DNA of 64,000 nucleotides, from positions 27,134,274 to 27,198,273 of the forward strand of contig JALMGJ010000013.1 of the NCBI GenBank assembly GCA_023362775.1. The letters are read 5' to 3'. The position numbers and the translations under genes are program-made. The notes under the pieces are model-generated. The model saw only the letters and a list, made by a program, of their open reading frames with translations, was not told the DNA's origin and made no database searches. Positions 55,017-64,000 of this stretch are shown piece after piece. Numbering within the stretch: position 1 is the first letter of the stretch; each line of letters begins with the position of its first letter. The DNA comes from Charina bottae (taxonomy: Eukaryota > Chordata > Lepidosauria > Squamata > Charinaidae).

Positions 55017-56234
55017 CCAATTAGTCAATCACAAATTTCTAAATAAAAAGTGGGCTGTCACAACGAAATCATATGTGTCTCGGGGGGGGGGGGAAATCCA
55101 AGCTGGGTTTCCCCCCTTCTCACTACTCCATCTCCTTTTCTAGGCACTAAGCAGACTGAGACCTAAAAGATCCATTTGGGGGATTCCCTTTCTTTCCTCC
55201 AGAATGTTTTTCCCATATAAAGATATTGTAATTCTGCAGACCTCAGTCTCCCCCCACCCGGATGTCTGCTGATCCCTTCTTTCCGTCTGATGTGGGTACG
55301 GCAATCGAAGAGATGCTGGTTGAACGGAACTAGAATATGGGACTCACTCAGCTTCGTCCCTGTGCCATGTGGAGTGCAGCTCCTGAAAGCTGCTGACTTT
55401 TCATAGAATCTGTTTGTCAGGAAAGGTGCTACCCCTGGTCTGGGACAAGAAAATGGAGGTTGGCATGGGGGAAGCAAGGAAAAGTGGCAAGGTGGTACCT
55501 AGGGAGAAAAAGTCACCCGGGCTTTTAGGGGTTGTGCAGCTCCAGGCAGGTGAAGAGGCCACAAGGTGGAAATGGATGAAGTTGTTTGAGCTTCCAGGAG
55601 ACCTTCTGGTGATGGAGGGGGTTGAGCTCGATGGCCAAAGATCAGGGGTAGGGAGGCACTGATGTGGACAGAGAGGTGGGGAGCAAAGCCGTCAAGGGAT
55701 TTCAAGGAAGGTGGATAAAGTGCAGATCAAACAAAGCCAACCCGGGGTTTATGAGCAGCAGCATCACATGATCAGAGCACCTGGAGAAGTGCATGGTTTG
55801 GGTGGCCGAGGAGGTCAAGGTGGGGGGTTGGGGAGAGGGCAGGAGAAACTGCAGTGACCGAAGCAAGAAGTGATTGGGAGAAATTGGATGGCTTGGATCT
55901 TCTGCAGTCAGGTTGCCAACGTCCCACACCCAACAGACAAGCCAATCTGGCTAGTACTATGGGATGCTGCGAGCTGAGGACCATGAGTTTCTCATCTCTG
56001 CAGGAGGGAGAAAAATAAAGGAATTCAGGATCGATACAAGCTCCTTGATCCAAGGGGTTTGCAGTGGTAGGAGGACAGAAAAAGGAGAGGCTCTGGTATC
56101 CTCGAGGCACGTGCTGTGGCAGCTGGTCCACCAGTCCCTTCAGGATCTGTGACCTTACACCCCCTAGCAGGTGGATGCCACACTCTTAAGAGGTGAATGG
56201 CAACTCTGAAGCTCGTCCAGCTGATGGTTTAGCG

Positions 56235-57305
56235 CAGAGCTTTCCAAACTCTGTGTCGCGACATGTTAGTGTGTCGGCTTCAGTGTCTGGGTGTGTCACG
56301 GCTGCTGCTGCCTCCGAGCCGTGCCAGGATTCCACGCAGGTCCTAGTGCCTGCCTTGTGCCTCCAAACCTGCTGTGATTCCGCACAGGTCCTAGTGCCTG
56401 CCTTGTGCCTGGCTGCCTCCAAACCTGCCCCTGCCAGGATTCCGCGCAGGTCCCAGTGCCTGCCTTGTGCCTTGCTGCTTCCAAACCAACCTGCTGTGAT
56501 TCCGCACAGGTCCTAGTGCCTGCCTTGTGCCTGGCTGCCTCCAAACCAACCTGCCAGGATTCCGTGCAGGTCCCAGTGCCTGCCTTGTGCCTTGCTGCTT
56601 CCAAACCAACCTGCTGTGATTCCGCACAGGTCCTAGTGCCTGCCTTGTGCCTGGCTGCCTCCAAACCAACCTGCCAGGATTCCGTGCAGGTCCTAGTGCC
56701 TGCCTTGTGCCTCCAAACCTGCTGTGATTCCGCACAGGTCCTAGTGCCTGCCTTGTGCCTGGCTGCCTCCAAACCAACCTGCCAGGATTCCGCGCAGGTC
56801 CCAGTGCCTGCCTTGTGCCTGGCTGCCTCCAAACCAACCTGCTGTGATTCCGCACAGGTCCTAGTGCCTGCCTTGTGCCTGGCTGCCTCCAAACCAACCT
56901 GCCAGGATTCCGTGCAGGTCCCAGTGCCTGCCTTGTGCCCTGCTGTAAGAGTGTGTCGCGAAATGATGCATGTCTAAAAAGTGTGTCACCAACATGAAAA
57001 GTTTGGAAAGCGCTGCGTTAGTGTGTTGGCTGCAGTGTCTGGGTGTGTCGCGGCTGCTGCTGCCTCCGAGCCCTGCCAGGATTCCGCGCAGGTCCCAGTG
57101 CCTGCCTTGTGCCTGGCTGCCTCCAAACCTGCTGTGATTCCACGCAGGTCCTAGTGCCTGCCTTGTGCCCTGCTGTAAGAGTGTGTCGCAAAATGATGCC
57201 CTGCTGTAAGAGAGTGATGATGCATGTCTAAAAAGTGTGTCACCAACACGAAATGATGCATGTCTAAAAAGTGTGTCACCAACATGAAAAGTTTGGAAAG
57301 CTCTG
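56235..57305 (+). mobile_element. hAT-type non-autonomous element carrying an amplified minisatellite
   Basis: The ends are CAGAGCTTTCCAAACT and its complement, flanked by a perfect 8-bp direct repeat gtttagcg (56227-56234 and 57306-57313). The same family occurs at 4894-5145 as a 252-bp form. The growth here comes from an internal tandem array (about 56321-56945) and a partial internal duplication after 57000, where an inner copy of the right end ('gtttggaaagcgctg') is followed by a second left-type segment and a shorter array. No transposase is encoded. Confidence 0.9.
56321..56945 (+). repeat. 60-bp minisatellite array with alternating monomers
   Basis: About 11 units of roughly 60 bp (some shortened) are built from 'tcctagtgcctgccttgtgc', 'ctggctgcctccaaaccaac' and a variable end. 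The variable end alternates strictly between a 'gccaggattccgygcagg' form and a 'gctgtgattccgcacagg' form, giving a 120-bp higher-order unit. Because 60 is a multiple of three, long open frames cross the array on both strands; these are artefacts of the repeat. Confidence 0.92.
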
Positions 57306-58371
57306 GTTTAGCGTGTTGTACTAATTAACGCATTGGTTTTCTACCAGAAAGCATGGCTCGGTTACCCATCAGTGCATTGCGCAAACACACTCAGTTTCTC
57401 CAACCTGGATTGGATGAAGAGACCCTCCTTTGGCGCTTTGCAGTCATTCTCCGTGCAGTTATTCACACCTCCTTCTTCTGCCAGAAAGGTGGAGAATGCC
57501 CTTGAGGGTGCAAGCCATCACCACGAGTGTAAGCAGGCTGGGATGACTACTGCCTTGTGCAAATGAAAACTAAGCTATACTACAAAGGTTGGACAATCTT
57601 AGGCTTCAACTTTGTTCCTACTTAGTAGGATCCCCATATCCGTCAGTCAGTGCCTGCTTAATCCAGGATTTTTTTCTTTTAAACATGAAGCAAGACCACT
57701 TTTCCTTTCTTAATTGCATGGTGTAAATCAGAAAGAGGAAAATGGGTGTTGCCGGTGAATTGCCTGTTTGCAAAAAGGTAAGTATCCAAATCGGTGTTTA
57801 TATATTGCCACTAACTCTGTAAAATGATATAACAATAGTGTTAATTCCCTTGAGTTAATTTGTAATTTGACTTGGTCCAGAAGCGTGCTGTGTAGTTGCT
57901 TCCACAGCCAGCAGATGGCACTATTGCTTAATTTTGCTATCTGTTGTGGTACCCATCCATCTCTTTATCCCAAAATCTGAAGCGCGGAGCAAGAGAATAG
58001 TAGCTACACTGGATGTATCAATTGAGGGCCACAAAGTGGGCTTGCGGAGAACACTGTATTTTTAATCATGATTATCCCTAATGTAGGAATAACTTTACAA
58101 TTTCCATGTGTTTCCATCTCAAAATGGCAAAATCATAAAAAGGGACCTCAAGGGCTACGGGTAGCCCATCCCCCCTCATTAATTCATGGTTTACTAAACT
58201 AACCACGTTTCTGGGTTCAGACCATGCACATGAACTGTGAACTCACCCCACTAGCTGTAGTAGTAGCTTTATGTATCATGCATCTATAAGTAAGTACAGC
58301 CGAAGCGTAGGAGAAAAACAATACTGCTACTAAGATTGCTGGAGTCAACTCTAAAATCGCAATGTAGAATA

Positions 58372-58728
58372 CAGGTAATCTTCAATTTATGACCACAATT
58401 GGGACCGGAACTTCCGTTGCTAAGCAAGGCGGTCGTTAAGTGGGTCACCTGATTTTGCAACCTTTTTTACCATGGTTGTTCAGTGAATCTGGGTTCCCCC
58501 ATGACTTGTTGGGAGCCAGCTGGGAAGGTCGCAAATGGTGATCATGTGACCCCAGGATGCTGCAACCGTAACTACATGCCAGTTGCCAAGCGCCTGGATT
58601 TTGATCACGTGACCGCAGGGATGCTGCGATGGTTGTAAGTGCGAGGACTGGTCACAAGTCACTTTTCCCAATATCGTCGTAACTTCGAACGGTCGCTAAA
58701 TGAATGGTCGTAAGTTGAGGACTACCTG
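58372..58728. mobile_element. Mariner/Tigger-like MITE, copy 4
   Basis: It opens CAGGTAATCTTCAATTTATG after a TA (58370-58371) and closes GTTGAGGACTACCTG before a TA (58729-58730). The interior phrases 'gtgaccgcagggatgctgcg' and 'taacttcgaacggtcgctaa' match the family. Confidence 0.85.
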
Positions 58729-58853
58729 TAAGGAGCCTCTGGAGTAGTTGGCTTAAACCAAGACAGAATGAGCTGCAAATATGTCTTTTAGAAGGTCCCC
58801 TGGTGCTAAAAGAGCCACCCAGAGTCACTTGTTGAGATGGGCAGCTATAGAAA

Positions 58854-58856
<3 letters not shown>

Positions 58857-58885
<29 letters not shown>

Positions 58886-58890
58886 AACAA
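58857..58890. repeat. (AAAT)n microsatellite
   Basis: An A-rich tetranucleotide run that ends a segment reading 'cacccagagtcacttgttga', likely the tail of a SINE or LINE. Confidence 0.9.
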
Positions 58891-58894
58891 AACA

Positions 58895-59077
58895 AAACTC
58901 TGGCTACAAAAAATTAGGAGGAGTCTTGCAGCACCTTTTCTATCTAACTATTTTTATTAAAAGGCGACTGCTTTTGTGAGCTGTAGCTGTAGCTCACGAA
59001 AGCAGGTGCCTTTTAACAAAAATTGTTAGTTGGAAAAGGTGCTGCAAGACGACTCCTAACTTTTGGCTGCCACAGAC
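58895..59077. repeat. Large inverted repeat (fold-back element)
   Basis: The left arm holds 'gtcttgcagcaccttttcta' and the right arm holds its near complement 'ggaaaaggtgctgcaagacg'. Pairing extends outward to 'ggctacaaaa'/'ttttggctgc' and inward to 'gctgtagct'. The arms are roughly 90 bases each with almost no loop. It is probably two inverted copies of a dispersed repeat or a MITE; no terminal target duplication was found. Confidence 0.75.
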
Positions 59078-60195
59078 TCACTCGGCTCTCCTCCTATACC
59101 GTCTTGGGCTACAGAAACCCGGCTGATGAGACAAGGATGATGGAGGATCCGGCCAGCACCCTCTTCCGCAAATACAGGTCCCTGGCTCAGCTAAATGCTG
59201 CCACCGGCCGCTGCTGCTCCTCCCCTCCTCGTCTGCTTGCCAGCCAGCCAAGCAGCGCAAGAGTTAACAGGGGTCAAGCGCATGTCAGCAGCTGGCAGCG
59301 TCTGGAAACCGGCGCATCAGCAATGAGGCAGCGCTGGGCCCCCGGGAGATCACCTGACATGGACGGGAGGCTGTCTGACTGACAGCTACGGCTCAGCCGG
59401 TGTCAAAGGCCTTCCCAGCTGAGCCACAGGTCAAGTTTGGGCTCCGTCCCTCCAGGCAGTGCGGGGAGGGGGCCTCCTGGTACCAAGTCTGCCCCCGCCC
59501 CCCAGCGGATCACCGGACGCTCCCCTCTCTGGTTGGGCATGCATGCCACTGCTTGGGGGAGAGCTCCGCGAGATAGTGGGGAAAGGCTGGGTGCACAGGG
59601 CCGCACGAGTTCTGCTCTGGAACTCAGGTCCTGCTAGAAGCCACACGGGGGGAGGGGGAGGGAGGAAGGGGATGCCCCCGCCCCCTCCCCCTCCCCCTCC
59701 CTACAGCAGCCAAAAGGTAGATGCAAAACGTGGAAGTGGATACCAGTGGCTTGTGGGGTCGGGGCAAATTCAGCTTCGGAATGGCAGCAATGGGGGTTCG
59801 GGTGATGATGGAAGGGGGGCGGCTTTTATCTCCGCCCACCTGGGTCTCCCAGGGGAGCCTGGAGGAAGAGACTTTATTTTTTTCCAGACTAGGAGGAAAA
59901 AGCTGCGTTAGGGCTTATGCCACAGCTTTGGCACATGAGCTGGCAATAACGGGGAATGCCGCTGATCTGGGTGTTTTCCATCCTCGAACAGTTGGAAACT
60001 GCCCCAGGTTTTGGCTATTGATACAGGAGGGAGTTCCAGGCATGGAAAAAGGGAGCTGCCTCGGGGCTTCAAGTTGCCCCCCCAACTTGGAAACGTGCAG
60101 TCTAAAGAGGTCAGACCGCGCGACTGTTCTCCGGGGAGGCGCGTCTGCCAAAAAGTGATGGTGGCGGGCCCAGCTGTGGTGTCAAAGCCTGCAGC

Positions 60196-60265
60196 ACGCA
60201 TAAAAAGGGGTGGGGCTTTCATTGCTCAGTCACGGCCACCATCTTGACTTTTTTGACCCCTCCCA
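60196..60265. repeat. Copy of the 'ccatcttgacttttttgacc' repeat
   Basis: It reads 'ggctttcattgctcagtcac', then 'ccaccatcttgacttttttg', paralleling 53196-53260. A preceding 'aaaagtgatggtggcgggcc' at about 60153 could be the opposite arm. Confidence 0.5.
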
Positions 60266-60634
60266 TGGAACCCCTGTCAGGGGGCCTCTCGAAGTGCAAG
60301 CTTCTCAAGCAAGAGACAGCTGTCCCCTCCATTGTTTTAAAGACAGAGATTTATCCACGTTTTCCAGTAACAGGATATTATTGGACCCCACCTCCCTTTC
60401 TCCATAGAACAGCTTGTAGCACAGAAGCCCTTCAAGGTTACGACCTCAAGAGGTCTCTAAAATAAGGCATTTTGGGACAGATGAGCACAATGCCCTGTCT
60501 TGCTGTTCCGCAGGTGAACAGAGGTGCAGAGATTTCCAGCGCTGTGAGTCCTCTGGCACACAGGAGCATTTGAGAAGCAGAGAAAGATGTTCCCGTGCAA
60601 AAACTGAAATCAGGAAAGTTGCCTTTTCAAGTTG

Positions 60635-60702
60635 CAGGGAGAGCGAAATGGTTTGCTTTTCGTCAACGTTGACAAAAAGCAAACCATTCCACTCTCCCTG
60701 CC
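60635..60702. repeat. Loop-less 34-bp hairpin
   Basis: Two 34-base arms are complementary with three mismatches and no spacer. The outer ends are 'gcagggagag' and 'ctctccctgc', and the centre is the palindrome GTCAACGTTGAC. No flanking target duplication is apparent, and I do not recognise it as part of a known repeat. Confidence 0.8.
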
Positions 60703-60925
60703 GTAGGACAGCCCGTTTGTTTGTTTTTGAACGGCATGATTCACAATTGGAATAATCGCGCTGGATGGAAATGCATCTTCCATGCATTCCTGTTAAGGAA
60801 GCTGCAATGCATCTGGATCCTTTAACGGGACAGCCCACACTGTGCTTCCTAGGGTCTTTCTTTAGGAGGTTATTATCCTTTTATTATATATATATTTTAA
60901 TGGAATCAACCCAGAGCATACCGCT

Positions 60926-60996
60926 GAAAGAAAGAAAGGAAAGAAAGGAAAGAAAGGAAAGAAAGGAAGAGAGAAAGAGAGAAAGAAAGAAAGAAA
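60926..60996. repeat. (GAAA/GGAAA)n purine-rich repeat
   Basis: A pure purine tract of GAAA and GGAAA units, about 70 bases. It is translated only in spurious lysine/arginine/glutamate frames. Confidence 0.9.
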
Positions 60997-61329
60997 ATAT
61001 ATTCCTGTGGTCTGACAGAAGGTAGCTTTGCCAGTACAATTCTGTTTTCCAGTTGTGCTTGGAAGGAACTGGAGGAACATCTCCATTTTGTGCAGCGTAT
61101 CAAGAAAAGATTGATTCTTTAAAAAAAAAACCTAGAAAATGACAAGCTGACAAGCTGTTTTGGGGAAGAGGGAGAGGGGACTGAGAAAATTCAGGAACTG
61201 CCTGGGTTACCCTTTAAGGGAGCTGAGCAGGCACCAGGCGTCAAAGGTGCGCGGCATCCAGCATCCCTGTGGTCTGCACGCCGCTCGGTGCTCGGGAGCC
61301 TCCCCACCGCTATGGGGCGGTTGGTGATC

Positions 61330-61530
61330 TCTGCCCTCCTGAAGCATCAATCCGTCAATCAAGAGGAGGGTGACATGGCAGGCCGTCCTTAGCTATTATG
61401 GCTGACAGATGTCCATTACTTGCTAATCTCTCTGCATTAATACGACGTTTGCTGCCAATCACCCACTTCCTGGGGAAGAGATGTATTTATTTGCATCCGT
61501 CAGGCCCAATTATTGCGGTGAAGATAAACG
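61330..61530. promoter_or_regulatory. Candidate conserved non-coding element
   Basis: A non-repetitive block with clustered developmental-factor motifs. These are 'tcaatccgtcaatcaag' (PBX-like), 'ggctgacagatgtccatta' (MEIS-like), 'ctctctgcattaatacgac', 'tttatttgcatccg' (octamer-like ATTTGCAT) and 'caggcccaattattgcgg' (CCAAT and homeodomain core). It has no ORF or splice character. Function is inferred from composition. Confidence 0.4.
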
Positions 61531-61631
61531 CAGGACGCCCCTTCTGCTTTCTTCTCTGCTTCTGGGGGATGCCTGAATCCAACAGCGTCTTTGCCCCTGC
61601 GGTACCTTACCAGGCTCCTTGCAGGGGCGTC

Positions 61632-61695
61632 CAAAGGCTATGGTCAAAAAAGTCAAGATGGTGGCCAGCATCCTGACTTTTTTGATCATACCCTG
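61632..61695. repeat. Hairpin repeat with ATACCCTG end
   Basis: The two arms 'ggtcaaaaaagtcaagatgg' and 'catcctgacttttttgatca' pair almost completely around 'tggcca'. The outer end reads ATACCCTG, as in the larger relative at 54303-54412. No convincing target duplication is seen. Confidence 0.65.
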
Positions 61696-61733
61696 AGTAT
61701 AGCCTGGGTTCCTTTGCTCCATAAAAGGCAATA

Positions 61734-62140
61734 CAGGTAGTCGTCACTTAATGATAATTCGTTTAGTGATGGTCCAGACTTATGACGGTGCTGAAAAAAA
61801 CAACTTGCAAGTGGTCCTCACACTTACGACCGTCGCAGCATCCCCGCGGTCACATGATCACAATTTGGTTGCTTGGCAACCGGTTCGCATTTATGACCAT
61901 CGCAGTGTCCCATGGTCACGCGATCGCCATTTTTTACCTTCCCGGCCGGCTTCTGGCAAGCAAAAACAATGGGGAACCGTGTGATTTGATTAACAACCAC
62001 GTGGTTTGCTTAACTCCAGTGGTGATTTGCTTAATGGCTGCCGCAAAAAAGGTCGTAAAATCGGGTCGGATTCACTCAACGACCACTTCGCTTAGCAAAT
62101 GAAATTCTGGTCCCAATTGTCGTTAAGCGAGGACTACTTG
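61734..62140. mobile_element. Mariner/Tigger-like MITE, copy 5
   Basis: It opens CAGGTAGTCGTCACTTAATG after a TA (61732-61733) and closes AAGCGAGGACTACTTG before a TA (62141-62142). It is collinear with the copy at 15878-16285 across its full length, including 'catttatgaccatcgcagtg' and 'ggcttctggcaagcaaaaac'. Confidence 0.87.
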
Positions 62141-63580
62141 TATCAGCTACGACACTGGAGGACAATCAGTCATGTAGCCCCACAAGACCCTGACTGTAAA
62201 CTGGCCTGGGGGTGGCGTTGGGGATCTGACGCCCAAAGCGTGGCCACCAAGTGGGGCCGCAGCCACTGCTTCCCTCAAACGGCTTCCACCAGTTGCTGCT
62301 CCCGATCTTTCAGCCAAAGAGGAAAGGTCAGAGTGGAGGGCGCCATCATTTCTTTCCAGAACTCCCAAGGGGGGGGGGGCGAGAAGAAATGAAGGACAGT
62401 TTTCCGGAGGGTGATCCAAACTCGAAATAAGGAGGAATTTCCTGGCGGGAGAGCTGGGCTCCTGGCGTCACGGGGGCTCCATCACTGGAGGGTTTTGAGC
62501 CAAGGTGGGGCAGCCATTTGCCTGGGATGGTCGGAGCAGGGGGGATAGGCTAGATGACCTCCAAGGTCCCTTCCAACCCTATGACTCTATGTTGCTTCTT
62601 ATATTTAGTTATAGTTATATTTAGTTATATATGGTTATATTTAGTTATAGTTATACTGTTATATATAGTTTGTGCACATTTGGATCAAGGCTTTTCTTCT
62701 TTGGCATGCCTTCTATTTACTGGAGCAAGTCCTCTTGCTCTTGCTCCAAATGGCTTTCTTGACCCTGCTGTTTAACCACGCTGGCATCCTCCTGGATGCC
62801 TCATTTTCCAGTCCCTGGGGTCCATTCTAGCCAAGTTTCTATTGCCATTTTTTTAAGTCGCCCCTCACAGGAATAGGTAATCAGACTTCTTGGAATCTCA
62901 AACTCTGAGGGATGGCTTCGTCTCTGAACTTCAAAGCTGAAAGATAATTTCCACTTACTATAAATGCAAACAGGTTTTTTTCTTCCTTTGACCTATGCCC
63001 TGTGAGCCTCAGCAGACCAACCTCTTGGCCTACCCCAGAAAAGGAGTTTGGGCTGGAGGGAATTAGAGGAGGATATTGCAAGAAAAAAAATTCACATGAA
63101 TGTTTTATCTTTACTTTGAACGATGGCAAACACATGTGAATCTGAAGTACTGAATGTAAATCGAAAACGAAATCCTTGGTCTTACTGACAGATTAAGAAT
63201 CAACCCATTCTCAGATCCGGATGGACATTCGCCTGAGAATCCTTGAAGAAATCAAATGGGACAATATTCTAACAAAATGTTAACTTTATTTGCCAGATCA
63301 GCCCCTGCACAAGAGGACTGGAAAGCTGCCAGGGCCACACCAGGATTTTTTTTTAAAAAAGGTTCCAGATCCAGGTTGACCAGCCTCTCCTCGGGGAAAT
63401 GGATGGCACTGTTGCTAAAAGCAGAGCGTCAGACCCCTGTAGAAGCAGCAGCCTTGCGGAAGCCTTGGAAGACTGTCTCACTCATTCCTCCTGTTCTGTA
63501 AGAGTGTCACACGCAGGGGGCCCGTCTGTCCAGGGCATTCCCAGGCCCTGTGGACCTGATTGTCAGCATAGATCTGGGGC

Positions 63581-63599
63581 GGGGGGGGGGGGGGGGGGG
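63581..63599. repeat. Homopolymer G run
   Basis: Nineteen consecutive G residues preceded by GGGGC, in a GC-rich intergenic stretch. Confidence 0.95.
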
Positions 63600-64000
63600 A
63601 GGTAGCAGGCAGTTAACTGGGGAGAGCTGAGAAAGCAGAGCCATTCCTGGAGAACTGTGCCTGGGGTGGGGGTGGGGTGTCGGTGTCTTCAAAGATCTGC
63701 CTGATCACCCCCCACCCCCTCCAAGAAATTATTCTTGGGGCACAAACGTTGGAGCCCACGCATAAGCCACGGCTTGGAGAACCACCGAAGGTGCCAAGCT
63801 AAAACCCGATCAGCCGCACCTGCCAGGTGGGATCCCCTCCACCCCCAAGCCCCCTCCCCGTGTTCTGCAGGGGCTTCTCTTTGCAGGTTGCCTGGTCACC
63901 TGAGATGGGCTGGGTACAGGCAAAAGCTCTCCCCCCACCCACCCCAGCATCCTGGTCCCCAAGAAAAGACTCCGGGTTGGCTTTGAAGCAACCAAAACAG

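Larger units (their letters stand above)
51125..64000 (+). other. Intergenic region downstream of ARHGAP35
   Basis: No coding exon with convincing homology was found on either strand. The region holds hAT and mariner-like MITEs, two RTE LINE ends, a solo LTR, fold-back repeats and long homopolymers. Stretches at about 55.1-56.2, 57.3-58.3, 59.1-60.2 and 62.2-63.5 kb show neither repeats nor genes that I can name. In mammals NPAS1 lies next to ARHGAP35, but I saw none of its bHLH or PAS coding sequence here. Confidence 0.6.

Noticed and set aside
56296..56977. Long repetitive reading frames (up to about 198 codons) on both strands of the array
   Set aside because: They arise because the 60-bp unit is a multiple of three and lacks stops. 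They have no homology, no start context and no splice structure, and they lie inside a non-autonomous transposon.
59023..60247. Possible first exons of the next gene (NPAS1 in mammals) in GC-rich DNA
   Set aside because: Several frames are open because of base composition. None shows bHLH or PAS motifs or paired splice sites.
63256..63501. A possible gene end near 63285 (minus-strand AATAAA)
   Set aside because: A lone hexamer on the minus strand and short frames with no recognised homology are not enough to call a 3' UTR.

Overview
This window is vertebrate nuclear DNA, almost certainly from a squamate reptile (lizard or snake; I cannot say which). The evidence is the repeat content. There are Sauria-type SINEs with a tRNA-like head, RTE/BovB LINE 3' ends, a 5S-rRNA-derived SINE, and squamate-type hAT and Tc1/mariner MITEs, all set in long AT-rich introns.

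One protein-coding gene is visible, on the + strand: ARHGAP35 (p190-A RhoGAP, formerly GRLF1). All of its coding exons are present. The main exon (7522-11214) encodes the GTPase-like domain, four FF domains, two pseudo-GTPase folds and the phosphotyrosine-bearing middle region. Five smaller exons (19536-19680, 39639-39716, 41285-41416, 44784-44889, 45952-46312) encode the end of the polybasic region, the RhoGAP domain with its arginine finger, and the proline-rich tail. The junctions keep phase and predict 1504 residues; I recall about 1499 for human. Positions 1-7323 look like the intron ahead of the first coding exon, so the promoter and first exon lie outside the window. The 3' UTR runs from 46313 to about 51118, ending at an AATAAA at 51098.

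The introns and the 13 kb downstream carry many mobile-element remnants. They include six copies of a TA-flanked mariner/Tigger-like MITE (one split by a solo LTR), palindromic hAT MITEs with 8-bp target duplications, and two copies of a second hAT-type element. The larger of those two has grown to 1071 bp by amplifying an internal 60-bp minisatellite. Three RTE 3' ends, several SINEs and many microsatellites are also present. No second gene is recognisable after 51.1 kb. In mammals NPAS1 follows ARHGAP35, and two non-repetitive, homeodomain-motif-rich stretches (about 53.65-54.0 kb and 61.33-61.53 kb) are candidate enhancers of this locus.

No prokaryotic or viral gene system, CRISPR array or rRNA gene was found. 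The most unusual structure is the minisatellite-bearing hAT element at 56235-57305.
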